Part shown: positions 1 to 11,535 of the stretch, one piece after another
Layout of the letters: the number at the start of each line of letters is the position of its first letter
Position numbering within the stretch: the first letter of the stretch is position 1
NCBI GenBank assembly: GCA_963422465.1
Contig: OY730174.1
Span: forward strand, 3,436,914-3,500,913
DNA: 64,000 bases
Source: Lichina pygmaea
Lineage: Eukaryota; Ascomycota; Lichinomycetes; Lichinales; Lichinaceae
Direction of reading: 5' to 3'
The notes under the pieces: model-generated
What the model saw: the letters and a program-made list of their open reading frames with translations, nothing else
Told to the model about the DNA's origin: nothing
Databases searched by the model: none
Position numbers and translations under genes: made by a program

Positions 1-1
1 G

Positions 2-310
2 CAGGCAGGTGGCACCGAACAGCACGAGCCTTCGTGGTTCATACTCGAGCTCCGGCGAAGCAGATGGTTTGACCTTCTCGTAGCCGACGACCGGGCCGAG
101 CTCATGAGAGGCATCTGGGGCGTCATGTCGTGGTTGATGAGAGATCCGCTCCTCCCGATGAAGAACGAGAACGGAGCCCCTGTGCGCTCCGAAACCGTCC
201 TTGCCGCGAGGCCGACGGGGAGCAGGACGTCGGTAGACAGCGACGCGGCAACGGGGGATGAACGTCCGACCGCCGCTCGCGACGGGGAAGACGTCATCAT
301 GTCCAACTGA
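2..310 (+). CDS. 3' end of an unrecognised protein gene, cut by the window edge
   Basis: One frame is open from base 2 to a TGA at 308-310 and gives about 102 residues without low-complexity padding. The first half is rich in Trp and hydrophobic residues (WFDLLVADDRAELMRGIWG and WLMRDPLL), which suggests the end of a folded domain. The last 45 residues are Ser/Thr/Asp/Arg-rich and probably disordered. The start lies outside the window. I do not recognise the family. The balanced composition and clean stop argue for a true coding end, but a chance open frame in G+C-rich DNA remains possible. Confidence 0.45.
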   Translation, partial: QAGGTEQHEPSWFILELRRSRWFDLLVADDRAELMRGIWGVMSWLMRDPLLPMKNENGAPVRSETVLAARPTGSRTSVDSDAATGDERPTAARDGEDVIMSN

Positions 311-665
311 ACCTCTCGAAGCCGCCTGCGTCGACAAACGCCCTACCATCGGAGGGTGAGTACGATAACCCACCACGATCTCCTAGCGAACAAACAAGCA
401 AGACTTTCCAAGGCCGGACGGCGGCTGAGAAGCAACAGTTCCCCCACCCCTGTCCGCGCAACCGCCTTCATCACGAAGCTGGATAGACAGCACAAGAACG
501 ATGGCTCCGTTCAGCGGAGACCGAGTTCCCCAAGCCCCGAACATCTCCCCCTCGCCGTCTCGACGTTAGTGGTAGATTCCTCTTCCCCTAAACAATCGAA
601 CGACAAGATCCAGCCCATCCGTCCCAGGAAAAACCCTAGCCGATATCACCATGACGTACTCGTCC

Positions 666-700
<35 letters not shown>

Positions 701-1227
701 GTCAGAAACGACGAGATGGTGTGCGCGAGCCTTACCAAGTCCAGTTCAGCGGCGTGGTACGTAGACCCCTCCCCTCCTCCGTCGGACCTCTCGCTCTACT
801 CGTACGTAGGCCCCCCCCCCCCCCCCCCCCCTTCGAGCCGTGTAAAAGCGACTTGTGACCATGCCGGACAACTACCGTAGCAGTAGCAAAGGACCGGTAG
901 CCGTATGGCAATGTGGATCTCTCATCTTGGGTACGGAAGTACTTATTCTGATATACACCCCCCCCCTTTTTTTTTGCACAAACTTATGGTACGGTACCGT
1001 GCTGTAGTGGCGGTAGTGGCGGTAGTGGCGGTAGTGGCGGTAGCGGCGCGTGTGGCCGTACGGTACGGTAGTCGATTAAGCAGCCGCCGTGTGTACCCCG
1101 TACCGTACAGTATAGTACGTACGGAGGTACCCATACGTATGGTAGTAGTGAAACAAGAATGCTTCGATCAGCCTCGCAACAGCGAGAATTGGGAGAGCCA
1201 CAGAACTGGTAAACCATCCATCTCTCT

Positions 1228-1316
<89 letters not shown>

Positions 1317-1930
1317 ATGTATGTGTGTGTGTGTGTGTGTATATCTCTATATTACCTACTGATGGTTCATGCCTGTGAGCCGTGTGTGTGTGTGTGTGTG
1401 TGAAGATGGGATCGGACGAGAAAGGCGGAAGGTAACCTACACACTACAGTGCGTACGATGTACTACAGTATGCGTACTACAGTGCTTGGTGACTTGATCT
1501 CAAGCGATCTGACGCCAGGCTATAGAGAGCGTGATGCCCTGTGTCTTTGGACCCCGGCGAGATTGGTTTAGCGTGGGACAGGCACTCCGTGCCACAGGGA
1601 CAAGGGCACGGCATGACAGTTCGGGGGCGGAAGGAATGTCGAAATGGAATATCGGTTTCTTCGCCTCCTTTAGTTCTCTGACAAGATCTCCTACAGCCGG
1701 GAAGAGTCTGCGCGGGGGAGGGCTTCCTCCGACGATTCGATGACATGGCTCTTTGTCCCTGCATGTCGCCTTTTTCTGAGAACTTGGCCACAGCCTGTGC
1801 TTCACCGTTCAGCCTGCTGCTTACTAGCAGGTGGAGAGACTCACGCGGCTGGTTGCAGCCCTGACGTAGCTCGCTCATACCCCATAGATGCCCTGCAGCC
1901 AGAAGAGGGCTTCAGTGCAGTATGAGCCAC
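311..1930. other. intergenic stretch dominated by simple repeats
   Basis: I see no convincing gene. It holds an (ATC)n run at 666-700, a C run at 811-831, a nine-base GTAGTGGCG-type tandem at 1003-1045, a long (CT)n tract at 1221-1302 running into (GT)n to 1340, and another (GT)n at 1384-1402. Tracts of GTAC palindromes lie around 1057-1140 and 1445-1485. Open frames here mostly translate these repeats. Confidence 0.8.
1221..1340. repeat. (CT)n then (GT)n compound microsatellite
   Basis: About 80 bases of nearly pure CT dinucleotide, with one TT slip near 1231, pass directly into about 38 bases of GT with one TAT interruption. It is the longest dinucleotide tract of the window. The polypyrimidine part could form triplex DNA and the GT part Z-DNA; that is inference from composition. 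Confidence 0.95.
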
Positions 1931-2091
1931 TCAACGACGACTCAAGAGAGTGTCGAGCATGATCAAGATCTCGGCCGAGGATTCTGATTGATCGTCTCGG
2001 TCATCGAACCCATCGGTTGGGTCACGTGCGGCTACTGCTGGCCTGTGCTCCGCACCCTGGAAGCCGAGGGTGCCGTTGCCACCGATGAAGC

Positions 2092-2122
<31 letters not shown>

Positions 2123-3352
2123 AAATCCACTGGTGATCTTCCGGTCATCTACGTCCCCGAAGAAGTCGTCGTGTCGACTACCGTCTTGTCCACCTTGTTC
2201 GCCTTCTTTCCTCCAGGAGACCGACGCCCTGAAGATCCAACTGTTCACCGTAGCTCCGCTGATATCGGGGGAGTGAGCGCTGTTCCACCGGATTCCGATG
2301 GGCAGCTCGGCCGAAGGGTGGTCTGCCTGTCCACGGAGTCGACCACGGAAGGTGAATGTGTCCAGCGACGCCGCTCTTTCTCCGAACAGAGCTTTCACCT
2401 GTCCGACCTGTAGATCAGTGTTCTGCAGGTCGACCGCCTTCAGCGTTCGCCACGTGAGCGGCGGTGCGCTAAAGGCCGTAAGGCCGGTCTTCCTGCCTCT
2501 GGATGCCTCTTCCAGGAACAAGGGATTCGGCCCGGTGGAGCCGATCCATCGAAACCCAAGCTGCTCCAGCGAGTCGCAGAAGCTCCCGAGGTAGTCGTGC
2601 AGGACTTTGACGAACATGTTCTGGTGGTCCTTTGCCAGCTCTCCGGCCGGATTCACCAGGCCAATGTCCAGGTGGCGTAGCGTCCCCCACACGGTCCCAG
2701 CAGTCTCGTTGGCGCTGCCATACGCACCGCCGCCGGCCCAGCGAAGGTGCAAAACGCCGATCGCGTGAATGGGGTCGACACTGAACTTCTTGAGGTGCAA
2801 GAAGGTGCTCGACTCCAATGCTTGCCTGATATCGACAAGACACCTCTCGACAGGGGAATAGCCTGGCCAGGCGGGCACGCCGATGCATCCGACGGTCAAG
2901 CACGTGACATGAGGAAAGTGCTTGAAGACTTCAAGCCATTCGAAAGAACCGACGTCCGGCGCGTGAGCATACTCGTACAGGTCACATGACCTGCTCGAGC
3001 AGTCCGTCGACGCTGGAGCGGTCGCGGACAGGATCCGGACCTTGAGATTTCGACAATGAATGCCGATGCCTCCGGGAGGCACGGGCGGGATGGCCGCATC
3101 GGGCAGACGGCACTCCAGAGTAAGCGTGCCGAAGAGCCGCGGGAGGACTCGATCGACGACATGGCACACAGCCCGCGACGCGAGCCGCAGGCTGAGCACA
3201 TCCGAACCGGACAGGAACGACAGGATCAGATCGCCAGGCCGAGCGCCGGTAGCGTCGGATCCTTCCTTGGCTATCGCGGCAAAGAAAGCGGCGGCGGTGT
3301 CGGTGGGACCACACCGGTCCTCGGGTCGAGGAGCAGGAGCCGGCGAAGTCAT
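1931..3352 (-). CDS. F-box-like domain protein
   Basis: A single exon of 473 codons starts at the ATG complementary to 3350-3352. Residues 38-78 (PGDLILSFLSGSDVLSLR, then LASRAVCHVVDRVLPRLFGTLTL) match the usual fungal F-box pattern: a short helix, L..VSR, and a closing F.TLTL. Such proteins usually link substrates to Skp1-cullin ubiquitin ligases. The middle (about 80-370) has spaced Leu and Cys residues with stretches like FPHVTCLTV and WGTLRHLDIGL, as in the irregular leucine-rich half of fungal F-box proteins. The C-terminus is disordered and carries a polyacidic run near residue 410 encoded by GTC repeats. No intron is needed. The substrate cannot be read from the sequence. Confidence 0.8.
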
Positions 3353-6300
3353 CTGGCTCCGAGGCTGGCCCGTCAGAAGTCAAGACACCGTAGCGTACCG
3401 TGAGGATGTTGCGATGGTCGAACGGACGAGGTCGGAGGACGAAGATGCCTGGGAAGCTCCGCCTCAGCCTTCGACCCGAATTGACTTTTTGGCTGACACG
3501 GTATATTGGTATTTCGTAGGTACGGTAACCTCACGGTCATCTTCGGTAGAGCTCTACCTCACCTTACAAGAACGAGGCAGGAATCTACGCAGGAGCGGCC
3601 CGGAGGGCAATTGAATTCTTCCGGCGAGTTCTTGCAAGGAGGGTTCCCTACGGGCGTGACCTCGCAAGTCGCAGTACCTGCGGTACTTACTCGTGCCTGG
3701 ACATCTGCCGGCCGATCACCGACCGCTTGCCATCGAGGCCAACGGGAAAAGCAGTCGGTGCCGCTGCAGGCATGGATGCATGCGTCCGCTTGCCCGCCGC
3801 AGCTTGGCCGTGATGAAAACCAGGTTCAACCTCCGGTCATGCATCACTTATCTTGCAGATGGCGGTATGAGACGTGTCATCCTAAAAACAGAAGGCCGCT
3901 ATCATACGTGACCTCTGCACGAGAAGGACGAGGAGGAGTCTGGTGGCCTGACACGACGCTGAGGGGCACTCTCGAAGCTGCGGACCCGGGTGGGCTGTCG
4001 CAGGGCGACTGGGAACCGACCGACCCTTGGCTCTCCTGATGGGAGCTAGTGGAGATCAACGCAACGCAAGCATCGCCATGCCACCAGCGTGCTCTGGTTC
4101 TGCCTCGACACAGGCTGCTTGATGGTATTAGATTGTGCGGCTCCCGACATCAGGATGCAGAGGCCGTCGGTTCCACAGGACCGATCCATACGTCTTGGCT
4201 CTTGTCAGTCTACCATATTGGTTATATGCCACCATGTCCATCGAGCGAGCTCACGGGGGCAGACGATGAGAAAGAGAGCCCATCGATTACATGTACGATG
4301 GATGATATGTTGGCGGCTAGAGTAGACTGATACTTGTAGTTATCTCTGCATTCGACTTGACCCTAGCAAGTACGGAAGTAGTCATGGTTCTGTCGGTCTT
4401 TCAGTCAAAACGGATTACCTTGCACCTGTTGACTTATCTTGCTGGCAACTGCTCCAACTTTGCGTTTCCTCAAATGCAAACAGCTCGTCTCAGCTCCGGA
4501 ACCAATTTCTTGTATACTCGTGGGAAGCACCCGAGTCGCAGAGCAGGCATCACAGGACGAAAGTAGCAGACGCAGAAACAAGTTCAAGTACGTTCTGTGG
4601 AGGTGCTGCGAGCAACGGAGAAGAGAAGCCTACCGGTACTGTAGACATCAGCTGCTACTGCAAACCGTGTCTTGATCTCGCAGCATTACTCCGGTAGTCC
4701 CAGCAACAGATCGCTCGATCCTCTCTGGACACCGCCCTCGTCGAGCGGCAGAGCCTTCACCTTTCGGCTCGCCGAGGCCAGAAAACCGCATCGGTCCCCG
4801 GCGGACGTCGGGATGGGACCGCACGTCGACGGTCGGGCGGAGGGGAAGCCATCGCCGAACCGAAGAAGCCGATGCAGACGAACGTGCTTCCGTGCTGCAT
4901 GTCTCTCTTTCGCATGCTTTTTCCTGCCCTCGCCGAAGATGATCGAGGCGGCGCACGGCAACGTCGTCGAAGAGGGGAAACATCGGACGCACGAGAAGCC
5001 AGGACGCTAGCCGTTGGCCCGCTCGAGGCGGGATCGGTCGAGATGGCACGACAGAGAGGGATCCTTCCGGCGAGACGTGTTCGTCCACTCCTGTCGGACT
5101 TACCTGGGAGCTACCGGTAAGCCGCGCGCTCGATGACGAGTCCGTACGTAGTACAGGAAGCACCGGGGAGCCTGGAAGGATTCCAGTCCTGCAAGACTCT
5201 TGCATCTGCGATCCCTTGGCAGCAGCGATCCATACCTCATACCACAGGGTACCGTACTTGCGTAGCCGTGAACGAAGGATGCCGTTACTCCTCTCCCTCT
5301 GCGGGCCTTTCCGACTCACGTGCAAACCACGTGCCCAGAGCAAGTCCCATGTTAGGAAAGGATCGTCCTCTGTTTCGATGGCATCAGAAGACCCGGCAGC
5401 CCTGATCAGGTGATCAGAACTGCCGTTGGCTGATCATATAAGACTGCACGTAACGGACGAGCACACAAGAAAAAGACACTAGGTAGCCGGTGAATCCACC
5501 CTACCGTAGGCATGAACCCATCTCTCTCGGACACCTCTACCGGGAGACTAGGAGAGAACAACCCAGATCCATTCGATAGGCTGCACTAGCTCCCTAGACC
5601 TCTCTCTCGACCTGAAGTGAGTGCCGCGATGTTCTAGCAAAAAGCGAAAAACTCGGTTTGTGTGCATCCGGCAGAATTCGGGGAAATGTTCTTCCGAGGG
5701 CTGTTTAGTCATCCTGCCCTTGGCAGTACCGGTATCAGATAACGGGGACTAGGGCTGAATGGTGATATATGAGATCATCCTCCGGTCTGGGAAGCATCGG
5801 CACTTACTTCACACTGGGCAGCGTGCGTACTGTACAGAGTACTGTACGAAGGTACGACTCGTACCGTAGCTCTACAGTACGGTAGAGCAATGTCGTCGGT
5901 TGTACGCTACATACGGGAGTACATCCCTCCTTGGTCACAGGCTTCGACTCTCATACGGTGCGAGTAGTGTGCCAATCTGTACTGGTGGCACTAGCTCTGG
6001 GTAGAGCCACCGCTGCTGGTACGCGTACGCCACCCTGCAGCCACAATGGCTACACCTAGGCGTTAGTGCATCGCCGCCGAGGTCTGTCTAAGCCCTTCAT
6101 CGTCGTCGCTCCTTACCGCTGGCTCTGAGACCGACACATATCTCTCTGAGATGGTACGATCCGTTTCACATCACCACCCCTTTCTGCCGAATAGCACCAG
6201 AGCTCAGGCTGCCGTACGGTGCAGCTGCCGTGGGCTGAAATCGATCTTGCGGGCTCGATCCTGGACAAGGTTGCCTTCGGTCGTGGCGACGGAACCGAAC

Positions 6301-7343
6301 CTGGATCTCGTTCGGACCTCACCGGCTCCCTACCAAGGTCTTCCACAGCAAGACGACGACAGATGTGAAGTACGTGCGTGTGCACACGGAGACGCTGTTC
6401 CATTCCTCCTTTGCTGCTCTCACTTGCCGTTGCGGGCCTCTTTTCCTTTGGGGGGAGAGGAGGGAGAGGGGAGGGGGTGTGCGGATAGCGCCTCAAGGTG
6501 GCCGGTGGGGCATGGTCTCGCCTATCGGAACGGCTCGCAGGCTCCCCATGGTGGCACGCACCTGAGACATCAGCCGAAAGCCGGCGTGAGTAGCAGCAGC
6601 TGTGGCCTAGTTCTAGGGCAATTTCGACCCGAGACAGCGACCACTGCGGTGCAGCGGCCAGAGGGGGACCGGGGCAGGCGGGGCTGTATCCCGTACATAC
6701 GTACGAAGTACGGAAGTACCGTACTCATCTGCGTGGAAATACGGAGCGTACGAGTACTCACACCGACGTACAGTACGTACAGCATGTACCTCGTACGCAC
6801 CTACTTCCGTAAGGTACCACGAGTACTGTACGAGTACGGTACGGGGCGGCGGAGTACGGGTACGGCCGGCATCGGAATTCAATCTTCTGCTCGGTTACCT
6901 ATCCCACACGGAGCATACCGCTGCTGCGGCGGCGGTAGCGGCGGCGGATCGGCTTCCGACTCCTCCAGAGCTCCGTACGTACGTAAGTACTTATCCCCTT
7001 ATTTCTCGAGGGCTCGACGGCCGTTCCGAAGGGATAGATCGGCCTCAGCCCTGGAAGTGCTCGTCCAGAAAGAAAGAGGGAGGGGGAAATTCCGAAGACA
7101 GCGCTGGAGCGGTCCCACACCGGGAGAGACAGACGGCGCGAGACAACAGACAGAGAGGGAGGGAGAGAGAGGGGAGAGGGAGAGGGACGAGCAGAGGGAC
7201 GACTCGGTCAGGTCCGTCTCACTTCACGCCTGCTGGGCTGTCCCTCGTCGTCGTATCGTCGCTCCGTCGATTGGGGGGACGGGACTGCCGATCCCGCTCT
7301 TTCGTTGAGAGCTGCGTGAGAGAGAGTATATGTGTGCGCGTTT

Positions 7344-7400
<57 letters not shown>

Positions 7401-7478
7401 CGCGCGCGAGCAAGCCTGTGTCTGTTGAGCGGGGTGCATGAAAGGCCCGGCAGGCTCGACCGCCAAGGGCTCGTGACG
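3353..7478. other. long gene-poor stretch and upstream region of the ras-like gene
   Basis: Open frames up to 385 codons occur (6151-7308, and 4648-5343 on the minus strand), but none has a recognisable domain, and several translate GTAC-rich DNA into Tyr/Val/Arg/Thr strings. GTAC palindrome clusters lie at about 5820-5900 and 6690-6850. Purine-rich GAGAGG repeats (7150-7200) and a (GT)n tract lie just upstream of the ras start. I see no RNA gene. Confidence 0.7.
7349..7396. repeat. (GT)n microsatellite in the ras-like gene leader
   Basis: About 24 GT dinucleotides followed by GC/GT alternation lie about 85 bases upstream of the ras-like ATG. The tract is in an open frame with the ATG, but the N-terminus of the family does not extend this far, so it is most likely untranslated leader or core promoter. 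Length variation between strains is expected. Confidence 0.95.
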
Positions 7479-8553
7479 ATGCTCAAGCACAAGGACGTGG
7501 CGGGCAAGACCCTCTACAAGCTGGTCGTGCTCGGCGATGGAGGAGTCGGCAAGACGGCCCTGACGATCCAGGTTCGTGCCCTGCCAAGCGAACGGTTCCA
7601 ATCTCAACCCCTGTCCCTCGGAGCCAATTCAACCGCCTGCCTTCGCCTTCGTCCTCGTCCTCGTCCTTCTCCTCGTCCTTCTTCTCCTCCTCCAGAGCAC
7701 CTCGTCGTCTTGAGATCTTCCTCCCGAGCGAGGCGATGGCGTGCCCGCCTTCGCCGACCGCCGCGGGGAGTCCCCCGCCCCTCCCGCGCTTTCGTACGAG
7801 ATGGTCGTAGAGCTGACGTCTTCCCCGCCGTCCTTCTCCGGGCACCGGTCGCAGCTGTGCCTCAATCACTTCATCGAGACGTACGATCCGACCATCGAGG
7901 ACTCGTACCGGAAGCAGGTCTCCATCGACGGCCAGTCCTGCATGCTGGAGGTGCTCGACACGGCCGGGCAGGAGGACTACACCGCCCTGCGTGACCAGTG
8001 GGTCCGCGAGGGAGAAGGGTTCGTGTTGGTCTACAGCATCGCGTCGCGATCGTCCTTTGCCCGCATCCAGAACTTCCACCAGCACATCCAGCGCGTCAAG
8101 GGGCCGGCCACGACCTCGATCGCGTCCGCGTCCGCGGCCGCGGCCGGTACGGCCTCGTTCCTGCCGGCGTCGCCGTCGACCATGTCGTCCAGGGTCGGGG
8201 CGCAGTCGCCCATCATGCTCGTCGGCAACAAGTGTGACCGTGGCACGGACCGTAACGTGTCGATGCAGGAGGGACAGGCCCTGGCCCGGAGCCTCGGCTG
8301 TGACTTTGTCGAGGCCTCGGCGAAGAACTGTATCAACGTCGAGAAGGCCTTCTACGACGTCGTGCGCGCCCTGCGACGCCAGCGACAGGCCGCCATGCCC
8401 CGTCAGATCGAGTACAGGGGCCCGATGCCCCCGATGCAGTCCGGGAACGAGGCCGCCGCTGGCTTCGGCGGCGCCGGCGCCGGCGCCGGCGGCAAGGGCA
8501 ACGGCCAGCCCAAGAAGAGTCATCATCAGCGGATCCGATGCACCATCGTATGA
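7479..8553 (+). CDS. ras-2: Ras-2/RasB-type small GTPase, two exons
   Basis: Exons are 7479-7571 and 7855-8553, giving 263 residues. The 283-base intron (7572-7854) is GT-AG, phase 0, with a CTGAC branch site at 7813-7817. It falls right after TIQ of the P-loop helix. All GTPase motifs are visible: P-loop GDGGVGKT at 19-26, effector loop YDPTIEDSY at 41-49, DTAGQ at 66-70, NKCD at 156-159 and SAK at 186-188. A Ser/Ala/Gly-rich insert (about 114-149) precedes the NKxD motif, and a Gly-rich tail ends in the prenylation box CTIV (260-263). The [19 protein letters not shown] signature is that of filamentous-fungal Ras-2/RasB rather than Ras-1 or Rsr1. This GTPase works at the plasma membrane in hyphal growth and cAMP/MAPK signalling (family knowledge). 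The residue after DTAGQE is Asp instead of the usual Glu. Confidence 0.93.
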
Positions 8554-9973
8554 CTTCTTCCTGCGACGATCCGGGGAGGGGCGGGCCGGCGCCCGCTCCC
8601 CCCGAGACGCATCGTCAGATCCTCCACCCTCTTCGCGCCAGCATCACGGAGCGATGACGTGCCGTCCCGGAACACGATCTGTGGACGTCTGTCGTGCTTT
8701 TGACCATCTTCTCACACCTTCTCCCCGTCCGCTGCACCTCGAACCGCTTCCAGCCTCGGCATACCCTTTTCTTCTGATCGGCTCCCCTCGACGTTCCTCT
8801 CGCTCTCGCTCGCGCCCCCCGCTCCGTCGCACGTTGGTCCAGACGATCCCGGCCAACGAGGCCCCGTCGACAGGCTGATCTGATTTGAGCCTCCGCACCG
8901 GGACGGTTGGGGCTGGGAAGACGGGTCCGCCCTGCTGCAGACGGTCTCTCGGCTGGGTTGATGACGACCATGGCCCGTGATGACGGCCACGACGGATCTG
9001 GCGCAACGGATCGCGGGGCAGGAGGGCGCAGGGAGACGATGATCCAACACGAAAACCACAGACTAAAAAATGGGACGGCTTCTGTCTGCTTCTTTGTCTA
9101 TACTTTGATCGTTTGGAGACGACGCGACATGATGCGCCGGGGCGTGGTTCGAGAGAGCAACCCGAAATGGTCCTACCACCCGCACGCGCTTTCGTTCCCT
9201 CGCCTCCTCGTCGTCCTCATCACCTACCACACCTCTTGCCATCGCGTCGTCCTCTCCACCTCTCTGTTCTCGAGAGTCTGTCCGCGTTGAATGTTTCAAT
9301 GACTTGCGATCCTGCTACTTACGGTATAGAGGGGACGCGGAAGGAACCGGCGTCCGCGCGCAAAGGGAAGAATATTGCTCTTTCTCTCGTCTTCCCCCGG
9401 AGGGGGGGGGTTTTTTTCTTTTCTTCCTTCATCTCCTAAGCGTGCCGGGGGTCCAGTTCAGGAAACGAGCTCTTTTCTCCTCTCTCCTTCGCCATCTTTC
9501 CACATTTTCACTCGACTCACTCTTGGTAAACGTGCTCTCCAATCGACAGCGATCCAGATCTCCTTGAGCTCAGCTCGAACCCAAGCCAGCCTTGTCCTTG
9601 CCGCTGCTCTTCGATCGGTAGGCATGGACGGAATCAAAAGAGGAGAAGGAAAGTCTGAAAAGAAGGAAAAGGGGGGGACGAAGTGAACCTCTGGACGGAC
9701 GGATGGATGTACGTATGGAGATGGGGAGATGAAAAGAATTGAACCCGAACAAAAGAGGTTTCTTTTTTTTTTTTTCCTTCCCTTCTCTCTTCTCGTGCCG
9801 GGTACGTAACGGTAGGGGGTGGTGGGGAAAAAATGGGATCACATCTCAGCTCTCCCTTTCCTTTTCCTTTTCCTTTTCCTTGCTAGCTACTACTACTACG
9901 TACTCTTTCTCTTTCACCCAACCAAAATCCGACAGACCCATCAGGTTCATCAGATCTCGACACCTCTCAACTC
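8554..9973. other. intergenic; ras-like gene 3' region and homopolymer tracts
   Basis: No gene is supported. The stretch contains G/T homopolymer runs near 9402-9422, a T run at 9761-9774, and CCTTTT repeats at about 9857-9882. The short open frames have Ser/Arg-rich or homopolymer translations. Confidence 0.7.
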
Positions 9974-10513
9974 TTGACAAGGATTGATAGTTTACTTTTG
10001 CGTCTCTTGCTTGCTTGTTACGTAGGTCAATCATTGTTCTGGGGGAGGGAGGGGGGGGGGGGGGGGGGGGTGTTTGGTTCTTGGTTCTCCCTCGCTCTGA
10101 TGATGATGATGATGGTGATGAACTTTTCAACGGTAAATCTGTACGTACGTACGTACAGTATATTCCCAGCACCATCCCCCGCACGGGCACCAGGCGAGAA
10201 GCGCTCACGCAGCAGCGATGGCGACGGCGACGGTGGCAGCAATGGCGAGAACAATGCCTCCAGCAGCAACAGCAACATCACCACTCTCCCGCAGAAACGG
10301 AAGCGACGGGGCCCGGTGAGGGCTCAATTGCCTGGTCAACGCACAATCACCATGTCACAACTACGCAACATCATCGCAGTGTCCGCACCAACAGCCAGAG
10401 ACAGCAACATCAACAACAACACCAACACCAACGCCGGCACTCACACACCCTCCCCCGGCCCCAACACCAACACCAACACCAACACCGGCTTCCCCCAGCC
10501 TTCTCGACCTTGA
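9974..10513 (+). CDS. possible low-complexity protein or exon with a basic nuclear-localisation-like patch
   Basis: The open frame has 179 codons. Its first third runs through a G homopolymer (10041-10070) and GTAC repeats and is probably not coding. The later part (from about 10165) reads as a plausible disordered fungal protein: Ser/Asn/Asp-rich, a basic patch QKRKRRGPVR, a short segment TITMSQLRNIIAV, then Asn/Thr repeats and a stop at 10511-10513. A splice acceptor (TATTCCCAG) near 10160 could start a final exon. No family is recognised, and this could equally be chance openness in repeat DNA. Confidence 0.25.
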   Translation: MTRIDSLLLRLLLACYVGQSLFWGREGGGGGGVFGSWFSLALMMMMMVMNFSTVNLYVRTYSIFPAPSPARAPGEKRSRSSDGDGDGGSNGENNASSSNSNITTLPQKRKRRGPVRAQLPGQRTITMSQLRNIIAVSAPTARDSNINNNTNTNAGTHTPSPGPNTNTNTNTGFPQPSRP

Positions 10514-11535
10514 CTCTAACCTTCCCTGAATAAGGGATCTCAAGGTTCTGCTGCTACAGACCTCTTTCCTTGTTTCACAGTTATCTCAGCAGTTTACCCG
10601 TCTCATTGGACGTGTGGGACGACAGGGTTTTTTTGCCCCTTCGGGTCCTGGAGCCCAGAGGCCTCTTGACCTTGCAGCTCTAGGGCCCAGAGGTTTTCCT
10701 TGTTATATACCGTACCGGTAGCTACGCAGTGTTCCCGCCATCGTCTAGCAGTAGCTAGTTCTGAAGCGGAGAAGGCATTCGATACAATACGTACAACACA
10801 ATACGTACCGTACAGTATATACTGGTATGCATGTAGGTATGTACGGAGGTACGCGTGTATGGAGGTATACAGGTACGGAGGTACGGCTGTACGGATGTAT
10901 GGCACCGTTGATCCGTCTGTTGGAAAGGGTAAGTACGAGTAGACATGGTGTAAATACACTTGACACTTGGTTACGGTGTCTCTGACCCAGCTCCTCTCTG
11001 TGTTGCCCATCTTGTTGGTTCCATCGATCCGGTCTTCAGATCTAGAATAACAGAAAAAAAAAAAGGACTACTTCATTTTACTTGCCGTACGTACAGTACT
11101 TGCTTTGGTAAGTAAGGAGCGGAGGGGGAAGGAACCCCGGGGGGGGGGGGGGGGGGGGGGGAATGTGATACATCGGCAAGGAGAGAGGCAAGACGAGTAC
11201 AGACGTTTAACCACCTGTGTTACCTTTGGCGGCTGTGCTCTTGAAAGCGACGGCGTTCTTCCGACTTTCATATGCGTTCAGTCTCGTGTGGCTAGGAGAA
11301 GGGGGGGTCTTGGAAATCTGGCTGCAGAGGGATTGAGATGATATTTCACAGTCGAGAGAGAGAGAGACACAGAGAGAGATGGAGATGGAGATGGAAGAGA
11401 GCTGGGAAAAAACCCCTCCTGAAAGAAGATCGAAAGCCGATCGAGGCGGGCGAGTGACCATGACGGGCAACGGCGCTCGAGATGCCTTTGGCCAGGTGCG
11501 ACCGCCACTTGACATTTGAACCAGTCACGCACACG
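10514..11535. other. intergenic with GTAC palindromes and a G-run
   Basis: No gene is seen. GTAC/GTATGTAC repeats fill about 10780-10890. An A run at 11052-11064 and a 23-base G run at 11139-11161 are present. GA-rich repeats at 11353-11395 lie just past the 3' end of the glutathione transferase gene on the opposite strand. Confidence 0.7.

Noticed and set aside
905-1378. 157-codon frame
   Set aside because: Mostly (CT)n and (GT)n read as Ser-Leu and Cys-Val repeats.
6151-7308. 385-codon plus-strand frame upstream of the ras-like gene
   Set aside because: Partly translates GTAC palindromes and GAGAGG repeats, with no recognisable block; composition alone explains its openness.
9375-9842. 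Short frames on both strands around the G/T and T runs
   Set aside because: Homopolymer translation (Phe, Gly, Lys runs), no conserved segment.
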